Source: Rugosimonospora acidiphila (GTDB lineage: Bacteria > Actinomycetota > Actinomycetes > Mycobacteriales > Micromonosporaceae). Taken from it: a stretch of DNA of 64,000 nucleotides. Below are positions 52,716 to 62,374 of the stretch, piece by piece. A model generated the notes under the pieces. The model was not told the DNA's origin. It made no database searches and worked only from the letters and a program-made list of their open reading frames with translations. The position numbers and the translations under genes were made by a program. The stretch spans positions 124,001-188,000 of the forward strand of contig NZ_BAABJQ010000008.1 of NCBI RefSeq assembly GCF_039543385.1. The letters are read 5' to 3'. Numbering within the stretch: the stretch's first letter is position 1; every line of letters starts with the position of its first letter.

Positions 52716-53963
52716 GTGCAAACCACCCGCAAAGCGCGCGCCATCGGTGTCCTGCTCCTGACCGCCGGTGTCGTCGCGACTCTGACCGGCTGCTCGGGCA
52801 GCACCGGTGGCGGATCCAACGCCGACAGCGGCACCTACACCTTCTGGGACCCGTACCCGCAGTACGATGCCTCCTCGGACTGGGCCAAGCTCATCGAGCA
52901 ATGCGGTACCCAGGCGGGGGTCACGGTCAAGCGCACCGGCTACGACACCACCGACCTGACCAACAAGGCGCTGCTGGCCGGGCAGCAGCGCAACTCGCCG
53001 GACATTCTGCTGGTGGACAACCCCGTCGTCTCCACCCTCGCCGACGCTGGCATCCTCACCGACACGACGGACAACGGCCTGTCGACGGGCACGATCGCGC
53101 AGAACATCCTGGGCGCCGGCGTGCTGGATGGGAAGACCTACGGCGTTCCCATCGGTGCGAACACCCTGGCGCTGTACTACAACCCGAAGGTCCTGCAGGC
53201 CGCCGGCGTCGACCCGGCGTCCATCAAGAACTGGGCGTCGCTCGACGACGCGCTGGCCAAGGTGAAGGCGGCCGGGAAGAAGGGCATCACCTTCGCCGGC
53301 ATCAACACCGAGGAAGGCAGCTTCCAGTTCCTGCCGTGGTTCTGGGGTGCGGGCGCGGATCTGACCAAGCTGAATTCGCCGCAGGCGATCGCCGCGCTGA
53401 CCCTGTGGACAAACTGGATCAAGCAGGGCTACGCCCCCAACTCCGTAATCCAGGACACCCAGACGACGAGTTGGCAGGAGTTCCAGACCGGCGAGTTCGC
53501 CTTCGGCGAGAACGGCACCTGGCAGAAGGCGTCTGCCGCGCAGATGGGCGCCCAACTCATCACGATCCAGACCGAGAACGGCGGCCCAGCCCCGGTGCCG
53601 ACCGGCGGCGAGTTCTTCACGATTCCAGTTCAGAAGGACGCAGCACGCTACAAGACTTCGGCGAAGATCGTTGAGTGCCTGTCCTCGGGAGACAACATCG
53701 TCAAGACGGACAACACGCTGAACTACGTCGTGGCCACCCAGTCCGGCCAGCAGGCGCAGCTGTCGACCGACTCGACCATGAAGACCTGGGTCGACGCGGT
53801 CGGCGTGGCCAAGGCTCGCACCGGCGACAACCTCGGCACGAAATACCCGGTCATCTCGGAGCAGCTGTGGACGGCGGTGCAGAAGGCTGAGAGCGGCGCC
53901 GCGTCGCCCACCGCCGCGCTGGCGGCCGCCCAGCAGGCCGTTGACGCGAAGCTCAACAAGTAA
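52716..53963 (+). CDS. Sugar ABC importer substrate-binding lipoprotein (family 1)
   Basis: 415 residues from GTG 52716. The signal peptide ends in the lipobox ATLTGCSG (Cys near 27). The mature protein is of the extracellular solute-binding family 1: SGTYTFWDPYPQYD, SPDILLVDNPVVSTLADAGI, GANTLALYYNPKVL and WQEFQTGEFAFGENGTW. It should bind an oligosaccharide and deliver it to the two permeases downstream. No ATPase is encoded here; the multi-sugar ATPase (MsiK-like) of actinobacteria is normally elsewhere. Confidence 0.9.
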   Translation: MQTTRKARAIGVLLLTAGVVATLTGCSGSTGGGSNADSGTYTFWDPYPQYDASSDWAKLIEQCGTQAGVTVKRTGYDTTDLTNKALLAGQQRNSPDILLVDNPVVSTLADAGILTDTTDNGLSTGTIAQNILGAGVLDGKTYGVPIGANTLALYYNPKVLQAAGVDPASIKNWASLDDALAKVKAAGKKGITFAGINTEEGSFQFLPWFWGAGADLTKLNSPQAIAALTLWTNWIKQGYAPNSVIQDTQTTSWQEFQTGEFAFGENGTWQKASAAQMGAQLITIQTENGGPAPVPTGGEFFTIPVQKDAARYKTSAKIVECLSSGDNIVKTDNTLNYVVATQSGQQAQLSTDSTMKTWVDAVGVAKARTGDNLGTKYPVISEQLWTAVQKAESGAASPTAALAAAQQAVDAKLNK

Positions 53964-53967
53964 CGTG

Positions 53968-54954
53968 ATGTCCAAAGTCGACACGAACGCGACCGCGTCG
54001 AGGACCTTGTCGGCCGCGCGCAACCGGGTCGGGGCGGTCGACGCCGCCTCGACCCGGGGCAACCGCTCCCGCGCGCGCCGGCAGGCACAATGGGTGGCCT
54101 GGGGCTTCATCGCCCCGCTGGTCGTCTACCTCGTCCTGTTCTACGCGTTCCCGCTGTACAAGAACATCGACCTGAGTGTCCGGCACTACACCGTCCGCTC
54201 CTTCATCGATGGCACGGCCCCGTTCGTGGGCTTCCAGAACTTCACCGAGATCTTCACCAGTTCCACCTTCTGGCCGGCGATGGTGAACACGGGCATCTTC
54301 GTGTTCGTCTCCATCGCCTTTCAGTTCGCGATCGGGCTGGCCCTGGCGGTGTTCTTCTTCAAGCACTTCCGCCTCTCCGGTCTGCTTCGTGCCCTGTTCC
54401 TGGTGCCGTGGCTGCTGCCGCTGCTGGTATCCGCCTCCACCTGGTCCTGGATGCTCAACAGCGACTCCGGCATCGTCAACGCCTTCCTCGAGGCGTTCGG
54501 TATCGGCCAGATCAACTGGCTCACCTCCCCGCACTGGTCGCTGGTCGCAGTGCTCATCGCGAACATCTGGATCGGCATCCCCTTCAACCTCGTCATCATG
54601 TACTCGGGCCTTCAGAGCATCTCCGCGGATGTGTACGAGGCGGCTTCGATCGATGGCGCCAACGGCTTTCAGCGGTTCTGGAGAATCACCTTTCCGCTGC
54701 TACGGCCGGTGACCGCCATCACCCTGCTGCTCGGCTTCGTCTACACGCTGAAGGTGTTCGACATCATCTGGATCATGACGCGCGGTGGGCCGGCCACTTC
54801 TTCGACGACCCTCGCGATCTGGTCCTACCAACTCGGAGTCGGGTCTCTCCTGCCGGACTTCAGCTCCGCGGCGACCGTGGGCAACGTCCTGATCGTCATA
54901 GCCCTGATCTTCGGTCTGGCGTACGCGCGCGTGCAGCGCAGATTGGCGGCCTGA
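53968..54954 (+). CDS. Sugar ABC importer permease 1 (MalF/UgpA type)
   Basis: 328 residues with six membrane helices; the first long loop (DLSVRHYTVRSFIDGTAPFV) is typical of the MalF/UgpA group. The coupling motif is YEAASIDGANGFQRFWRITF. Start at ATG 53968, right after the binding-protein stop. Partner of the following permease. Confidence 0.9.
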   Translation: MSKVDTNATASRTLSAARNRVGAVDAASTRGNRSRARRQAQWVAWGFIAPLVVYLVLFYAFPLYKNIDLSVRHYTVRSFIDGTAPFVGFQNFTEIFTSSTFWPAMVNTGIFVFVSIAFQFAIGLALAVFFFKHFRLSGLLRALFLVPWLLPLLVSASTWSWMLNSDSGIVNAFLEAFGIGQINWLTSPHWSLVAVLIANIWIGIPFNLVIMYSGLQSISADVYEAASIDGANGFQRFWRITFPLLRPVTAITLLLGFVYTLKVFDIIWIMTRGGPATSSTTLAIWSYQLGVGSLLPDFSSAATVGNVLIVIALIFGLAYARVQRRLAA

Positions 54955-54955
54955 G

Positions 54956-55774
54956 ATGACGCGCCGCCGCCCCTGGTGGCTCACTGGCATCGGCATCGTG
55001 CTGACCGCGTTGATGCTGTTCCCGATCTACTGGATGATCAACGTGTCCTTCACCAAGGACTCCAACATGCGCAAGGACCCGCCGAACATCATTCCGATCG
55101 GCGGCACCCTGCACGGCTACGCCATCGTCGTTCACCAGCAGCTGCCATTCCTCGGAACCAGCCTACTGATCGGTGCCGGCACGGTCGCGGTCACGCTGAT
55201 CCTCGCCGCTCCGGCCGCGTTCTCCCTGGCGAAACTGCGCCCGCGCGGAGGCGGAGCGCTCCGCTTCGTGCTACTTATCGCTCAGATCATCCCGGCCATC
55301 ATCATGGCGATGGGCTTCTACACCATCTACGTCCGCCTGGGCATCCTGGACACCGTCTGGGGCCTCATCGTTGCCGACTCGACGATCGCGGTCCCGTTCG
55401 GGGTCCTGATCTTCACTGCGTTCATGAGCGGGATCCCCGACGAGCTGATGCAGGCCGCCCGGGTCGACGGCGCCGGCACGTGGCGGACCTTCGTCTCGGT
55501 CGTGCTGCCGGTCAGTCGCAACTCGGTAATCACGGTGTCGCTGTTCTCGTTCCTGTGGGCCTGGTCGGACTTCCTGTTCGCCAACACGCTGGACGGCGGT
55601 GGGGCACTGAAACCGATCACGCTCGGCATCTACGCGTACATCGGCAACAACAACCAGGAGTGGAACTCAATCATGGCCACCGCCGTGGTCGCCTCCATCC
55701 CGGCCGCGGTGCTGCTGGTGGTCGCGCAGAGGTACGTGGCCGCCGGGGTGACCGCCGGCGCCGTCAAAGACTGA
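54956..55774 (+). CDS. Sugar ABC importer permease 2 (MalG/UgpE type)
   Basis: 272 residues with six membrane helices and the coupling motif ELMQAARVDGAGTWRTFVSV. It begins 1 bp after the stop of permease 1. With the binding protein it forms an oligosaccharide importer whose ATPase must come from another locus. Confidence 0.9.
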   Translation: MTRRRPWWLTGIGIVLTALMLFPIYWMINVSFTKDSNMRKDPPNIIPIGGTLHGYAIVVHQQLPFLGTSLLIGAGTVAVTLILAAPAAFSLAKLRPRGGGALRFVLLIAQIIPAIIMAMGFYTIYVRLGILDTVWGLIVADSTIAVPFGVLIFTAFMSGIPDELMQAARVDGAGTWRTFVSVVLPVSRNSVITVSLFSFLWAWSDFLFANTLDGGGALKPITLGIYAYIGNNNQEWNSIMATAVVASIPAAVLLVVAQRYVAAGVTAGAVKD

Positions 55775-55846
55775 CCCCCAGCCCCTCACGGTCACGAGAA
55801 CGCCGCTCCGGCGTTGTCCGATCGCCTATCGGAAGAGCACACCCGC

Positions 55847-57850
55847 ATGGTGAGTTACAACGTCGTTGACGGCGCCCTGGAGGTCCGGCATCGGCACGAG
55901 GTGATCCGCATCCAGGCCTGGGGTGCGGACAGCGTGCGCGTGCGCGCCGCCCAGCACCGGCTCCCGGTTGAAAGCCACGGGGCCCTCGAGCTGTCCCCGC
56001 CCGGCCAGACCGGCCAGATCAGCATCGACGGCACGAGCGCGTGCCTCACCACCGGCAGGCTGCGCGTCGAGGTCGACTTCGACACGGCCGCCGCCTACCC
56101 CGAGCCGTTACTCACGTTCCGTACCGCCGACGGGGAGGTGCTGCTGGCCGAGCAGCGCGAGCATTTCTGGATGCCCGGCGCGCGTGTCTACACCGGCAAC
56201 CGTACCGGGGCCTATGAGATCCACCAGGAGTTCGCCGCCCACCCCGGTGAGCGGCTGTTCGGGCTGGGCCAGCGCACCCACGGTCGGCTCAACCTCAAGG
56301 GCCTGGCGTTGGACCTCGTGCAGCGCAACGGCGAGGTGAACATTCCCTTCGTACTGTCCAGCCGCGGCTACGGGCTGCTGTGGAACGTGCCGGCCGTCGG
56401 ACGGGTGGAATTCGCCGAGAACGCCACCCGGTGGCAGGCCGGCCAGGCCCGCGAAATCGACTACTGGTTCACCGCGGCGCCGACCCCGGCGGACATCCTG
56501 GCCCGCTACGCGGACGCCACCGGACACGTGCCCGAGCTGCCGGAGTGGGCCAGCGGCTTCTGGCAGTCCAAGCTGCGCTACCGCACGCAGGAAGAACTGC
56601 TGGCGGTCGCCCGCGAGTACAAGCGGCGAGGACTTCCCCTGTCCGTGATCGTGTCCGACTTCTTTCACTGGTCGGCGATGGGCGACTACCGGTTCGACGA
56701 GAACGAATGGCCCGACCCCGATGCGATGGTTGCCGAGCTGAATGAACTCGGAGTGCAGCTGATGGTCTCGGTCTGGCCGACCGTCTCGCCACTGTCCGAG
56801 AACTACGACACCTATTACGACCGGGGCCTGCTCGTGGGCGCCGACCAGGGGGTCGAGTTCCAGCAGACCATCCAGGACAAGGGCATGGCGGCCCCGCAGC
56901 CGGTCGCGTTCTACGACCCCACCAACCCGGCCACCCGCGAGTACGTGTGGGGCCTGGTGAAGGACAACTATCTCTCCCGCGGCATCCGCGTCTTCTGGCT
57001 GGACGCCTCCGAACCGGAGCTGAACCCGGCGCAGCCCGGCAACCTCAGCCTTTACGCCGGCCCCGGCGCCGAAACGATCAACATTTACCCCCGGGACAAC
57101 GCCCGGCTGTTCGCCGAGGGCATGGCCGCCGCGGGCCAGGAGCCGACCGTGCTGCTGTGCCGCTCCGCCTGGGCCGGCTCGCAGAAGTACGGAGCCGCCG
57201 TGTGGTCCGGGGACATCCCAGCCACCTGGGAATCCCTGCGACAGCAGTTGCGCGCGGGGTTGAGCATCGCGATCTCCGGCATTCCCTGGTGGACGACCGA
57301 CATCGGTGGGTTCCACGGCGGAAACCCGGCCGACCCGGCCTACCAGGAGCTGATGGTGCGCTGGTTCCAGTACGGTGTGTTCTGCCCCCTGTTCCGCCTC
57401 CACGGCGACCGGCAGCCGCGGGTTCCCACCGGGTACGCGATGACCGGAGGACCCAACGAGGTGTGGTCCTACGGCGAAAACGCCTACCCGCACCTCACCG
57501 CAGCCCTGTCCCTGCGGGAGCGGCTGCGGCCCTATATCCATCGACAGATGCATGAGGCCGCCACCGTCGGGATGCCGCCGATGCGGCCCCTGTTCGTCGA
57601 TCTTCCCGACGACGCACGGGCGTGGGCGGTGGAGGACCAGTTCCTGTTCGGTCCGGACCTGCTCATCGCCCCCGTGTTGCGGCCCGGCGCGCGTGAACGC
57701 GAGGTCTACCTGCCGGCCGGCCGCACCTGGGTCGACGCGGCCACAGGCCAGCAGTACCCCGGTGGTCAGTCGGTCACCGCCGCCACCCCGATCGACCACA
57801 TCCCCGTCTACGTCACCGAAGGATCCGAGGTTCTGAATGTCATCCGCTAG
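55847..57850 (+). CDS. GH31 alpha-glycosidase (alpha-xylosidase/alpha-glucosidase type)
   Basis: 667 residues without a signal peptide. The nucleophile is Asp386 in FWLDASEPE and the acid/base Asp456 in WSGDIPATWESL; NIPFVLSSRGYGLLW and WWTTDIGGFHGG are further GH31 motifs. The enzyme removes alpha-linked glucose or xylose from the ends of oligosaccharides; WLDASEPE is closer to the alpha-xylosidase (YicI) pattern. ATG 55847 with GGAAGAG upstream is used over a TTG 11 codons earlier. The 3' end overlaps the GH127 gene by 14 bp. Confidence 0.9.
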   Translation: MVSYNVVDGALEVRHRHEVIRIQAWGADSVRVRAAQHRLPVESHGALELSPPGQTGQISIDGTSACLTTGRLRVEVDFDTAAAYPEPLLTFRTADGEVLLAEQREHFWMPGARVYTGNRTGAYEIHQEFAAHPGERLFGLGQRTHGRLNLKGLALDLVQRNGEVNIPFVLSSRGYGLLWNVPAVGRVEFAENATRWQAGQAREIDYWFTAAPTPADILARYADATGHVPELPEWASGFWQSKLRYRTQEELLAVAREYKRRGLPLSVIVSDFFHWSAMGDYRFDENEWPDPDAMVAELNELGVQLMVSVWPTVSPLSENYDTYYDRGLLVGADQGVEFQQTIQDKGMAAPQPVAFYDPTNPATREYVWGLVKDNYLSRGIRVFWLDASEPELNPAQPGNLSLYAGPGAETINIYPRDNARLFAEGMAAAGQEPTVLLCRSAWAGSQKYGAAVWSGDIPATWESLRQQLRAGLSIAISGIPWWTTDIGGFHGGNPADPAYQELMVRWFQYGVFCPLFRLHGDRQPRVPTGYAMTGGPNEVWSYGENAYPHLTAALSLRERLRPYIHRQMHEAATVGMPPMRPLFVDLPDDARAWAVEDQFLFGPDLLIAPVLRPGAREREVYLPAGRTWVDAATGQQYPGGQSVTAATPIDHIPVYVTEGSEVLNVIR

Positions 57851-59750
57851 CACGGGCGGCCCCGTCCGCCCCTCGCACGCGTTGCTGCGCCCGCTGGGAC
57901 CGGATGAGATAACGATCACCGGAGGGTTCTGGGGTGAGAAGCAGCGGGTGAACGGCCGGGCGTCCATCGCGCACTGCCAGGATTGGATGGAGCGCATCGG
58001 CTGGATCGGCAACTTCGACCGCGCCGCCGCCGGGACCATCGTCGACGCGCATGCCGGCATCGAGTTCGTCGACTCCGAGGTCTACAAACTGTTGGAGGCG
58101 ATGGCCTGGGAGCTCGGCCGGCAGCCGGATCCCGAGCTGGCGGAGCGTTACCAGGCGTTGGTGGCCCGCGTGGCCGCCGCGCAGGAACCAGACGGCTACC
58201 TGCACACCAGCTTCGGCCGTCCCGGCCAGCCGGAGCGCTACTCCAACCTTGAGTTCGGCCACGAGTTGTACTGCTTCGGGCACCTGTTCCAGGCCGCTGT
58301 CGCCCGGCTGCGCACCGGCCACGACGACCTGCTGCCGCAGGTCGCCCGGCGCTTGGCCGACCACGTCCACGCCGTGTTCGGACCCGACGGCCGCGTCGCC
58401 GTCTGCGGGCATCCGCAGATCGAGATGGGCCTGGTCGAGCTGTTCCGCGCCACCGGTGACAAGCGCTACCTCGAGCAGGCCGAATTGTTCGTCGACCGGC
58501 GCGGCAGGGGCCTCCTGGGCACCAGCCGCTTCGGACAGGACTACTTCCAGGACGACATCCCGGTGCGGCAGACGACCACCATGCGTGGGCACGCGGTGCG
58601 CGCGCTGTACCTGGCCTCCGGAGCTCTGGACGTCGCGGACGAGACGAATGACGCCGAACTCACGGATGCCATCACCACGCAGTGGGCCAACGCGGTCGCG
58701 CGCCGCACCTACCTCACTGGGGGAGTCGGCTCCCACCACCAGGACGAGGCGTACGGCGAGGACTTCGAGCTGCCGCCGGACCGGGCCTACTCCGAAACCT
58801 GCGCCGGCATCGCCTCGGTCATGCTCAGCTGGCGGCTGCTGCTGAACACGGGGGACGAGAAGTACGCCGACCTGATCGAGCGCACTCTGCTGAACAACGT
58901 GCTCGCCTCCCCGCGCGAGGATGGCAAGGCGTTCTACTACGCCAACACACTTCACCAGCGCACCCCCGGAGCAATGCCGGATGAGCACGAGTTGTCCCAT
59001 CGGGCCGAGTCCAGCCTGCGCGCACCGTGGTTCGAGGTCTCCTGCTGCCCGACCAACGTGGCCCGTACCCTGGCTAGCGTGGGCCTCTACTTCGCCACCG
59101 CCACCGCGGACGCCATCCACATCCACCAGTACGGTCAGTATCAGATCAGCACTGCCCTGGACGCCGGGCCGGTGCGACTACTGATCGCCAGCGGCTACCC
59201 CCTGGACGGGGCGGTGGAGCTCACCGTCCTCCAGGCACCCGAGACGGAGATCTCGCTGCGCCTGCGCGTGCCGTCCTGGGCCGCCGCCGAGACGATCACC
59301 GTATCCGAGAAGGCACAGCGGCATCCCGGTCACCTCGAACTGCGCCGCGTCTTCCGCTCGGGCGAGACGTTGCGCCTCGAGTTCCCCCTGGCCGCGCGGG
59401 CGACCTACCCCGATCCGCGCATCGACGCGGTCCGCGGCGACTTCGCCGTCGAGCGTGGACCCCTGGTGCTGGCCCTCGAGTCCACCGATCTGCCGGGAGG
59501 ATGGAGCGTCAACGACATCGAGGCAGACCCCGCCAGCCTGGTCACCGACCAGGACGGCGCTCAGCTCACTGTGCTGCGCCGCACTGAGCACGACACCGCC
59601 TGGCCCTACCGCTCCGAGGCGCCAGGCGGCGACCCGCGGCAGGCCATCACCGCCCGCCTGATCCCGTACCACGCCTGGGCCAACCGTGGGCCGTCCACCA
59701 TGCGGGTCTGGGTCCCCCGGACCGCCGCGTCCGTGACGGGCCAGCAATGA
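57837..59750 (+). CDS. GH127 beta-L-arabinofuranosidase (DUF1680 family)
   Basis: 637 residues, cytosolic, with an (alpha/alpha)6 barrel. The Zn/thiolate site known from HypBA1 (Glu, Cys, Cys, Cys) is conserved here as Glu320 and Cys322 in SETCAG and Cys403-Cys404 in SCCPTN. HypBA1 cleaves beta-1,2-linked L-arabinofuranose with Cys as nucleophile. The barrel helices HLFQAAVARL and VELFRATGDKRYLEQAELF are seen. Overlaps GH31 upstream and the kinase downstream (ATGA). It should trim L-arabinose from imported oligosaccharides. Confidence 0.9.
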   Translation: MSSASTGGPVRPSHALLRPLGPDEITITGGFWGEKQRVNGRASIAHCQDWMERIGWIGNFDRAAAGTIVDAHAGIEFVDSEVYKLLEAMAWELGRQPDPELAERYQALVARVAAAQEPDGYLHTSFGRPGQPERYSNLEFGHELYCFGHLFQAAVARLRTGHDDLLPQVARRLADHVHAVFGPDGRVAVCGHPQIEMGLVELFRATGDKRYLEQAELFVDRRGRGLLGTSRFGQDYFQDDIPVRQTTTMRGHAVRALYLASGALDVADETNDAELTDAITTQWANAVARRTYLTGGVGSHHQDEAYGEDFELPPDRAYSETCAGIASVMLSWRLLLNTGDEKYADLIERTLLNNVLASPREDGKAFYYANTLHQRTPGAMPDEHELSHRAESSLRAPWFEVSCCPTNVARTLASVGLYFATATADAIHIHQYGQYQISTALDAGPVRLLIASGYPLDGAVELTVLQAPETEISLRLRVPSWAAAETITVSEKAQRHPGHLELRRVFRSGETLRLEFPLAARATYPDPRIDAVRGDFAVERGPLVLALESTDLPGGWSVNDIEADPASLVTDQDGAQLTVLRRTEHDTAWPYRSEAPGGDPRQAITARLIPYHAWANRGPSTMRVWVPRTAASVTGQQ

Positions 59751-61444
59751 CCGCTGACGTGCACTCCGACCCCACCGCGTCCGACCCCACCGCGTCCGAC
59801 TCCACCGTGTCCGACGCCACCGCGTCGGGCGACGGCGGCGTCCGGCAGATGATCGCGGATGCCCAGGCGATCCTGGGCATCGAGCTGGGCTCGACACGGA
59901 TCAAGGCGTGCCTGATCGGTCCGGATTTCGCTCCGATCGCCATCGGCAGCCACGAGTGGCAAAGCGAACTCGTCAACGGGCGTTGGACATACTCGCTGGA
60001 TGCTGTGTGGTCGGGACTGAGGGCCTGCTACGCCGACCTTCTCACCAGCGTCGAGCAGCGCTACGGCGTTCGACCCACGGGCTACCGCGCCATCGGGGTA
60101 TCCGCGATGATGCATGGCTACCTCGCCTTCGACGCCGCGGGGGAATTGTTGGTCCCATTCCGTACCTGGCGGAACACCTCGACCGGTCCGGCGGCCGCGG
60201 AGCTGACCGACATGCTCGGCGTCAACGTGCCGCTGCGCTGGTCTATCGCCCACCTGTATCAGGCCGTGCTCGACGGCGAACCCCACGTGCCCGAGATCGC
60301 GACCCTGACGACCTTGGCCGGGTACGTTCACTGGCGGCTGACCGGGCGTTCGGTGCTGGGCGTCGGGGACGCGTCCGGCATGTTCCCGATCGACCCGCAG
60401 ACCGGCGGTTTCGATGCGAGCCTGCTGGCCAAGGTCGATAGGCTCATCGCCGACCGGGTGCCCAGCGCCACGGTGACGGACCTCCTGCCGCAGGTCCTGC
60501 CGGTGGGGCAGGAGGCCGGAGCGCTCACCGTGGAGGGCGCCCGGCTGCTCGACCCGACGGGCACCCTGCGCCCGGGCATCCCGTTCTGTCCGCCCGAGGG
60601 GGACGCGGGCACCGGAATGGTCGCCACGAATTCGGTCGCGCCGCGCACCGGCAATGTGAGCGTCGGCACGAGCGTCTTCGCGATGGTCGTGCTCGAGAAG
60701 CCCTTGGCCGCGGTCCACTCCGAGGTGGACGTGGTGGCGACGCCTGCCGGCGACCCGGTCGCCATGGTGCACTGCAACAACGGCGCGACCGAACTGGCGG
60801 CGTGGGCCGGGGTCTTCGGGCGTTTCGCCGCAGCCACCGGCACTCCAACCGACCCGGACGCCGTTTATGCGGCGCTGCTGACCGAGGCCTTGGCCGGTGA
60901 GCCCGACGGTGGTGGGATGCTGGCCTACAACTATCTGTCCGGCGAGCCGATCGTCGGCCTCGCGGACGGCCGGCCGCTGTTCGCGCGTACCCCCGACAGC
61001 AGACTTACCCTCGCGAACCTCATGCGCACGGTGGTGTATTCCGTCTTCGCCACGCTCAGCCTCGGCATGGCCGTGCTTGCCGAGGAAGGGGTCCGGGTGG
61101 ACACGCTGGTCGCCCACGGCGGGCTCTTCCGCACCCCGGGAGCCGCCCAGCAGTTGCTGGCCACCGCGATGGGCGCACCGGTCGCGGTGGCAGGCGTCGC
61201 GGGCGAGGGCGGTGCGTGGGGCATCGCACTGCTGGCCGCCTACCTTCATGCCGCGCCAGCACAGGGCTTGACCGACTTCCTCGCGCGGGAGGTGTTCCGT
61301 GACGGTTCACGCAGCGTGGCCGAACCGGAGCAGCGCGACGTCGACGGCTTCGCCGCGTTCCTCGACCGATTCCGACGAGGACTGCCGCTTCAACGGGCCG
61401 CCGCCGAGGTTCTGGCGCTGGCACCAGGGGAGGAGAACCGATGA
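59747..61444 (+). CDS. FGGY-family carbohydrate kinase
   Basis: 565 residues. The N-terminal phosphate-binding motif is ILGIELGSTRIKACLIG (near residue 42), preceded by a disordered 35-residue extension built from DPTAS-type repeats; the C-terminal adenosine motif is HGGLFRTPGAAQQLL. The sequence is closest in feel to ribulokinase/xylulokinase-like members, so the substrate is probably a pentulose from arabinose or xylose, though no isomerase or epimerase is encoded here. Start overlaps the GH127 stop. Confidence 0.87.
   Translation: MTADVHSDPTASDPTASDSTVSDATASGDGGVRQMIADAQAILGIELGSTRIKACLIGPDFAPIAIGSHEWQSELVNGRWTYSLDAVWSGLRACYADLLTSVEQRYGVRPTGYRAIGVSAMMHGYLAFDAAGELLVPFRTWRNTSTGPAAAELTDMLGVNVPLRWSIAHLYQAVLDGEPHVPEIATLTTLAGYVHWRLTGRSVLGVGDASGMFPIDPQTGGFDASLLAKVDRLIADRVPSATVTDLLPQVLPVGQEAGALTVEGARLLDPTGTLRPGIPFCPPEGDAGTGMVATNSVAPRTGNVSVGTSVFAMVVLEKPLAAVHSEVDVVATPAGDPVAMVHCNNGATELAAWAGVFGRFAAATGTPTDPDAVYAALLTEALAGEPDGGGMLAYNYLSGEPIVGLADGRPLFARTPDSRLTLANLMRTVVYSVFATLSLGMAVLAEEGVRVDTLVAHGGLFRTPGAAQQLLATAMGAPVAVAGVAGEGGAWGIALLAAYLHAAPAQGLTDFLAREVFRDGSRSVAEPEQRDVDGFAAFLDRFRRGLPLQRAAAEVLALAPGEENR
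59771..59828 (+). repeat. 15-bp tandem repeats in the kinase 5' end
   Basis: Units of the type TCCGACCCCACCGCG recur about four times with few changes, encoding SDPTA/SDSTV/SDATA. The extension is unusual in FGGY kinases and the repeat number probably varies between strains. Confidence 0.7.
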
Positions 61445-61485
61445 CCGGCATCGCGCTGACGATCGAGGCTTTCGCAAGCCGCTGA
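61441..61485 (+). pseudogene. 14-codon stub after the kinase gene
   Basis: An ATG overlapping the kinase stop (ATGA) encodes MTGIALTIEAFASR-stop. Another frame continues LNWVSVVVKDEVAH-stop to 61526. The coupled start suggests that the operon once went on, for example to an epimerase or isomerase, and that a deletion joined two unrelated ends. Confidence 0.35.
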
Positions 61486-61549
61486 ACTGGGTTTCCGTGG
61501 TCGTGAAGGATGAGGTCGCGCATTGAATCGGTGGCCGTAGGCTGGCCCA

Positions 61550-62191
61550 GTGGCGCAGCGCGACTGGGTGGAATGGCACCGAGACTACGACGATCCCGAC
61601 TCCCTGCTCTCGCGGCGGGGGAAACTCGTGCGGGGGCACCTGCGCGCCGAGCTCGAACGTGCGCCCGTCGGGGACGTCCGCCTGATCAGCCTCTGCGCCG
61701 GGCAGGGCCGGGACGTGATCGGCGTGCTGACCGGACATCCGCGCCGAGACGACGTGCGCGCCCGGCTGGTCGAGCTGGACGAGCGCAACGTCGCGCTCGC
61801 ACGGCAGGCGGCGCAGGCGGCTGGGCTGCACGGCGTTGAGGTGATGCAGGCCGACGCCGGGATCACCGATGCCTGCATCGGCGCGGTACCCGCCGAGATA
61901 GTGGTGGCGTGTGGCATCTTCGGCAACATCACCGGCAGCGACATTCAGGTCACAGTGGCCGCGCTGCCCAGCCTGTGCGCACCTGGTGCGCTGGTCCTCT
62001 GGACCAGGCACCGCGTTCCGCCCGACCTGACTCCCGCGATCCGGTCCTGGTTCGGGGAGGCGGGCTTCCGCGAGGAGGCGTTCGACACCAGCCACGACGG
62101 CTTCATGTCGGTGGGCGCGCACCGGCTGACGGGCGAGCCCGCCGCGCTGACGCCCGGCCAGCGGCTGTTCACCTTCGTGGCCAGGACCTGA
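61550..62191 (+). CDS. Class I SAM-dependent methyltransferase
   Basis: 213 residues with the SAM motif I VRLISLCAGQGRDVIGVL and acidic motif II RLVELDERNVALA; IVVACGIFGNIT is the post-II region. It has the Rossmann fold of small-molecule methyltransferases; the substrate is unknown. GTG 61550 is used. It stands alone, not clearly part of the sugar operon. Confidence 0.84.
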   Translation: MAQRDWVEWHRDYDDPDSLLSRRGKLVRGHLRAELERAPVGDVRLISLCAGQGRDVIGVLTGHPRRDDVRARLVELDERNVALARQAAQAAGLHGVEVMQADAGITDACIGAVPAEIVVACGIFGNITGSDIQVTVAALPSLCAPGALVLWTRHRVPPDLTPAIRSWFGEAGFREEAFDTSHDGFMSVGAHRLTGEPAALTPGQRLFTFVART

Positions 62192-62374
62192 GCCGGGCTA
62201 CCTCAGGTCCGTCCTGTCGATTGCGTGAACCAGATGACGGTCAAGCGAGCCAGGTCGCGGGCCGGAAGGCCGCCACCACTTTTGGCACTGCCTCTCGATC
62301 GCGGGTCGGCCGTCGCGATGCCGAACGACTCCCGGGCAAGCGTGGATCCTGTTGATATGGGCGATACTGAATCG

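Noticed and set aside
56108..58060. 650-codon minus-strand frame over GH31
   Set aside because: Antisense to GH31, whose catalytic motifs are intact.
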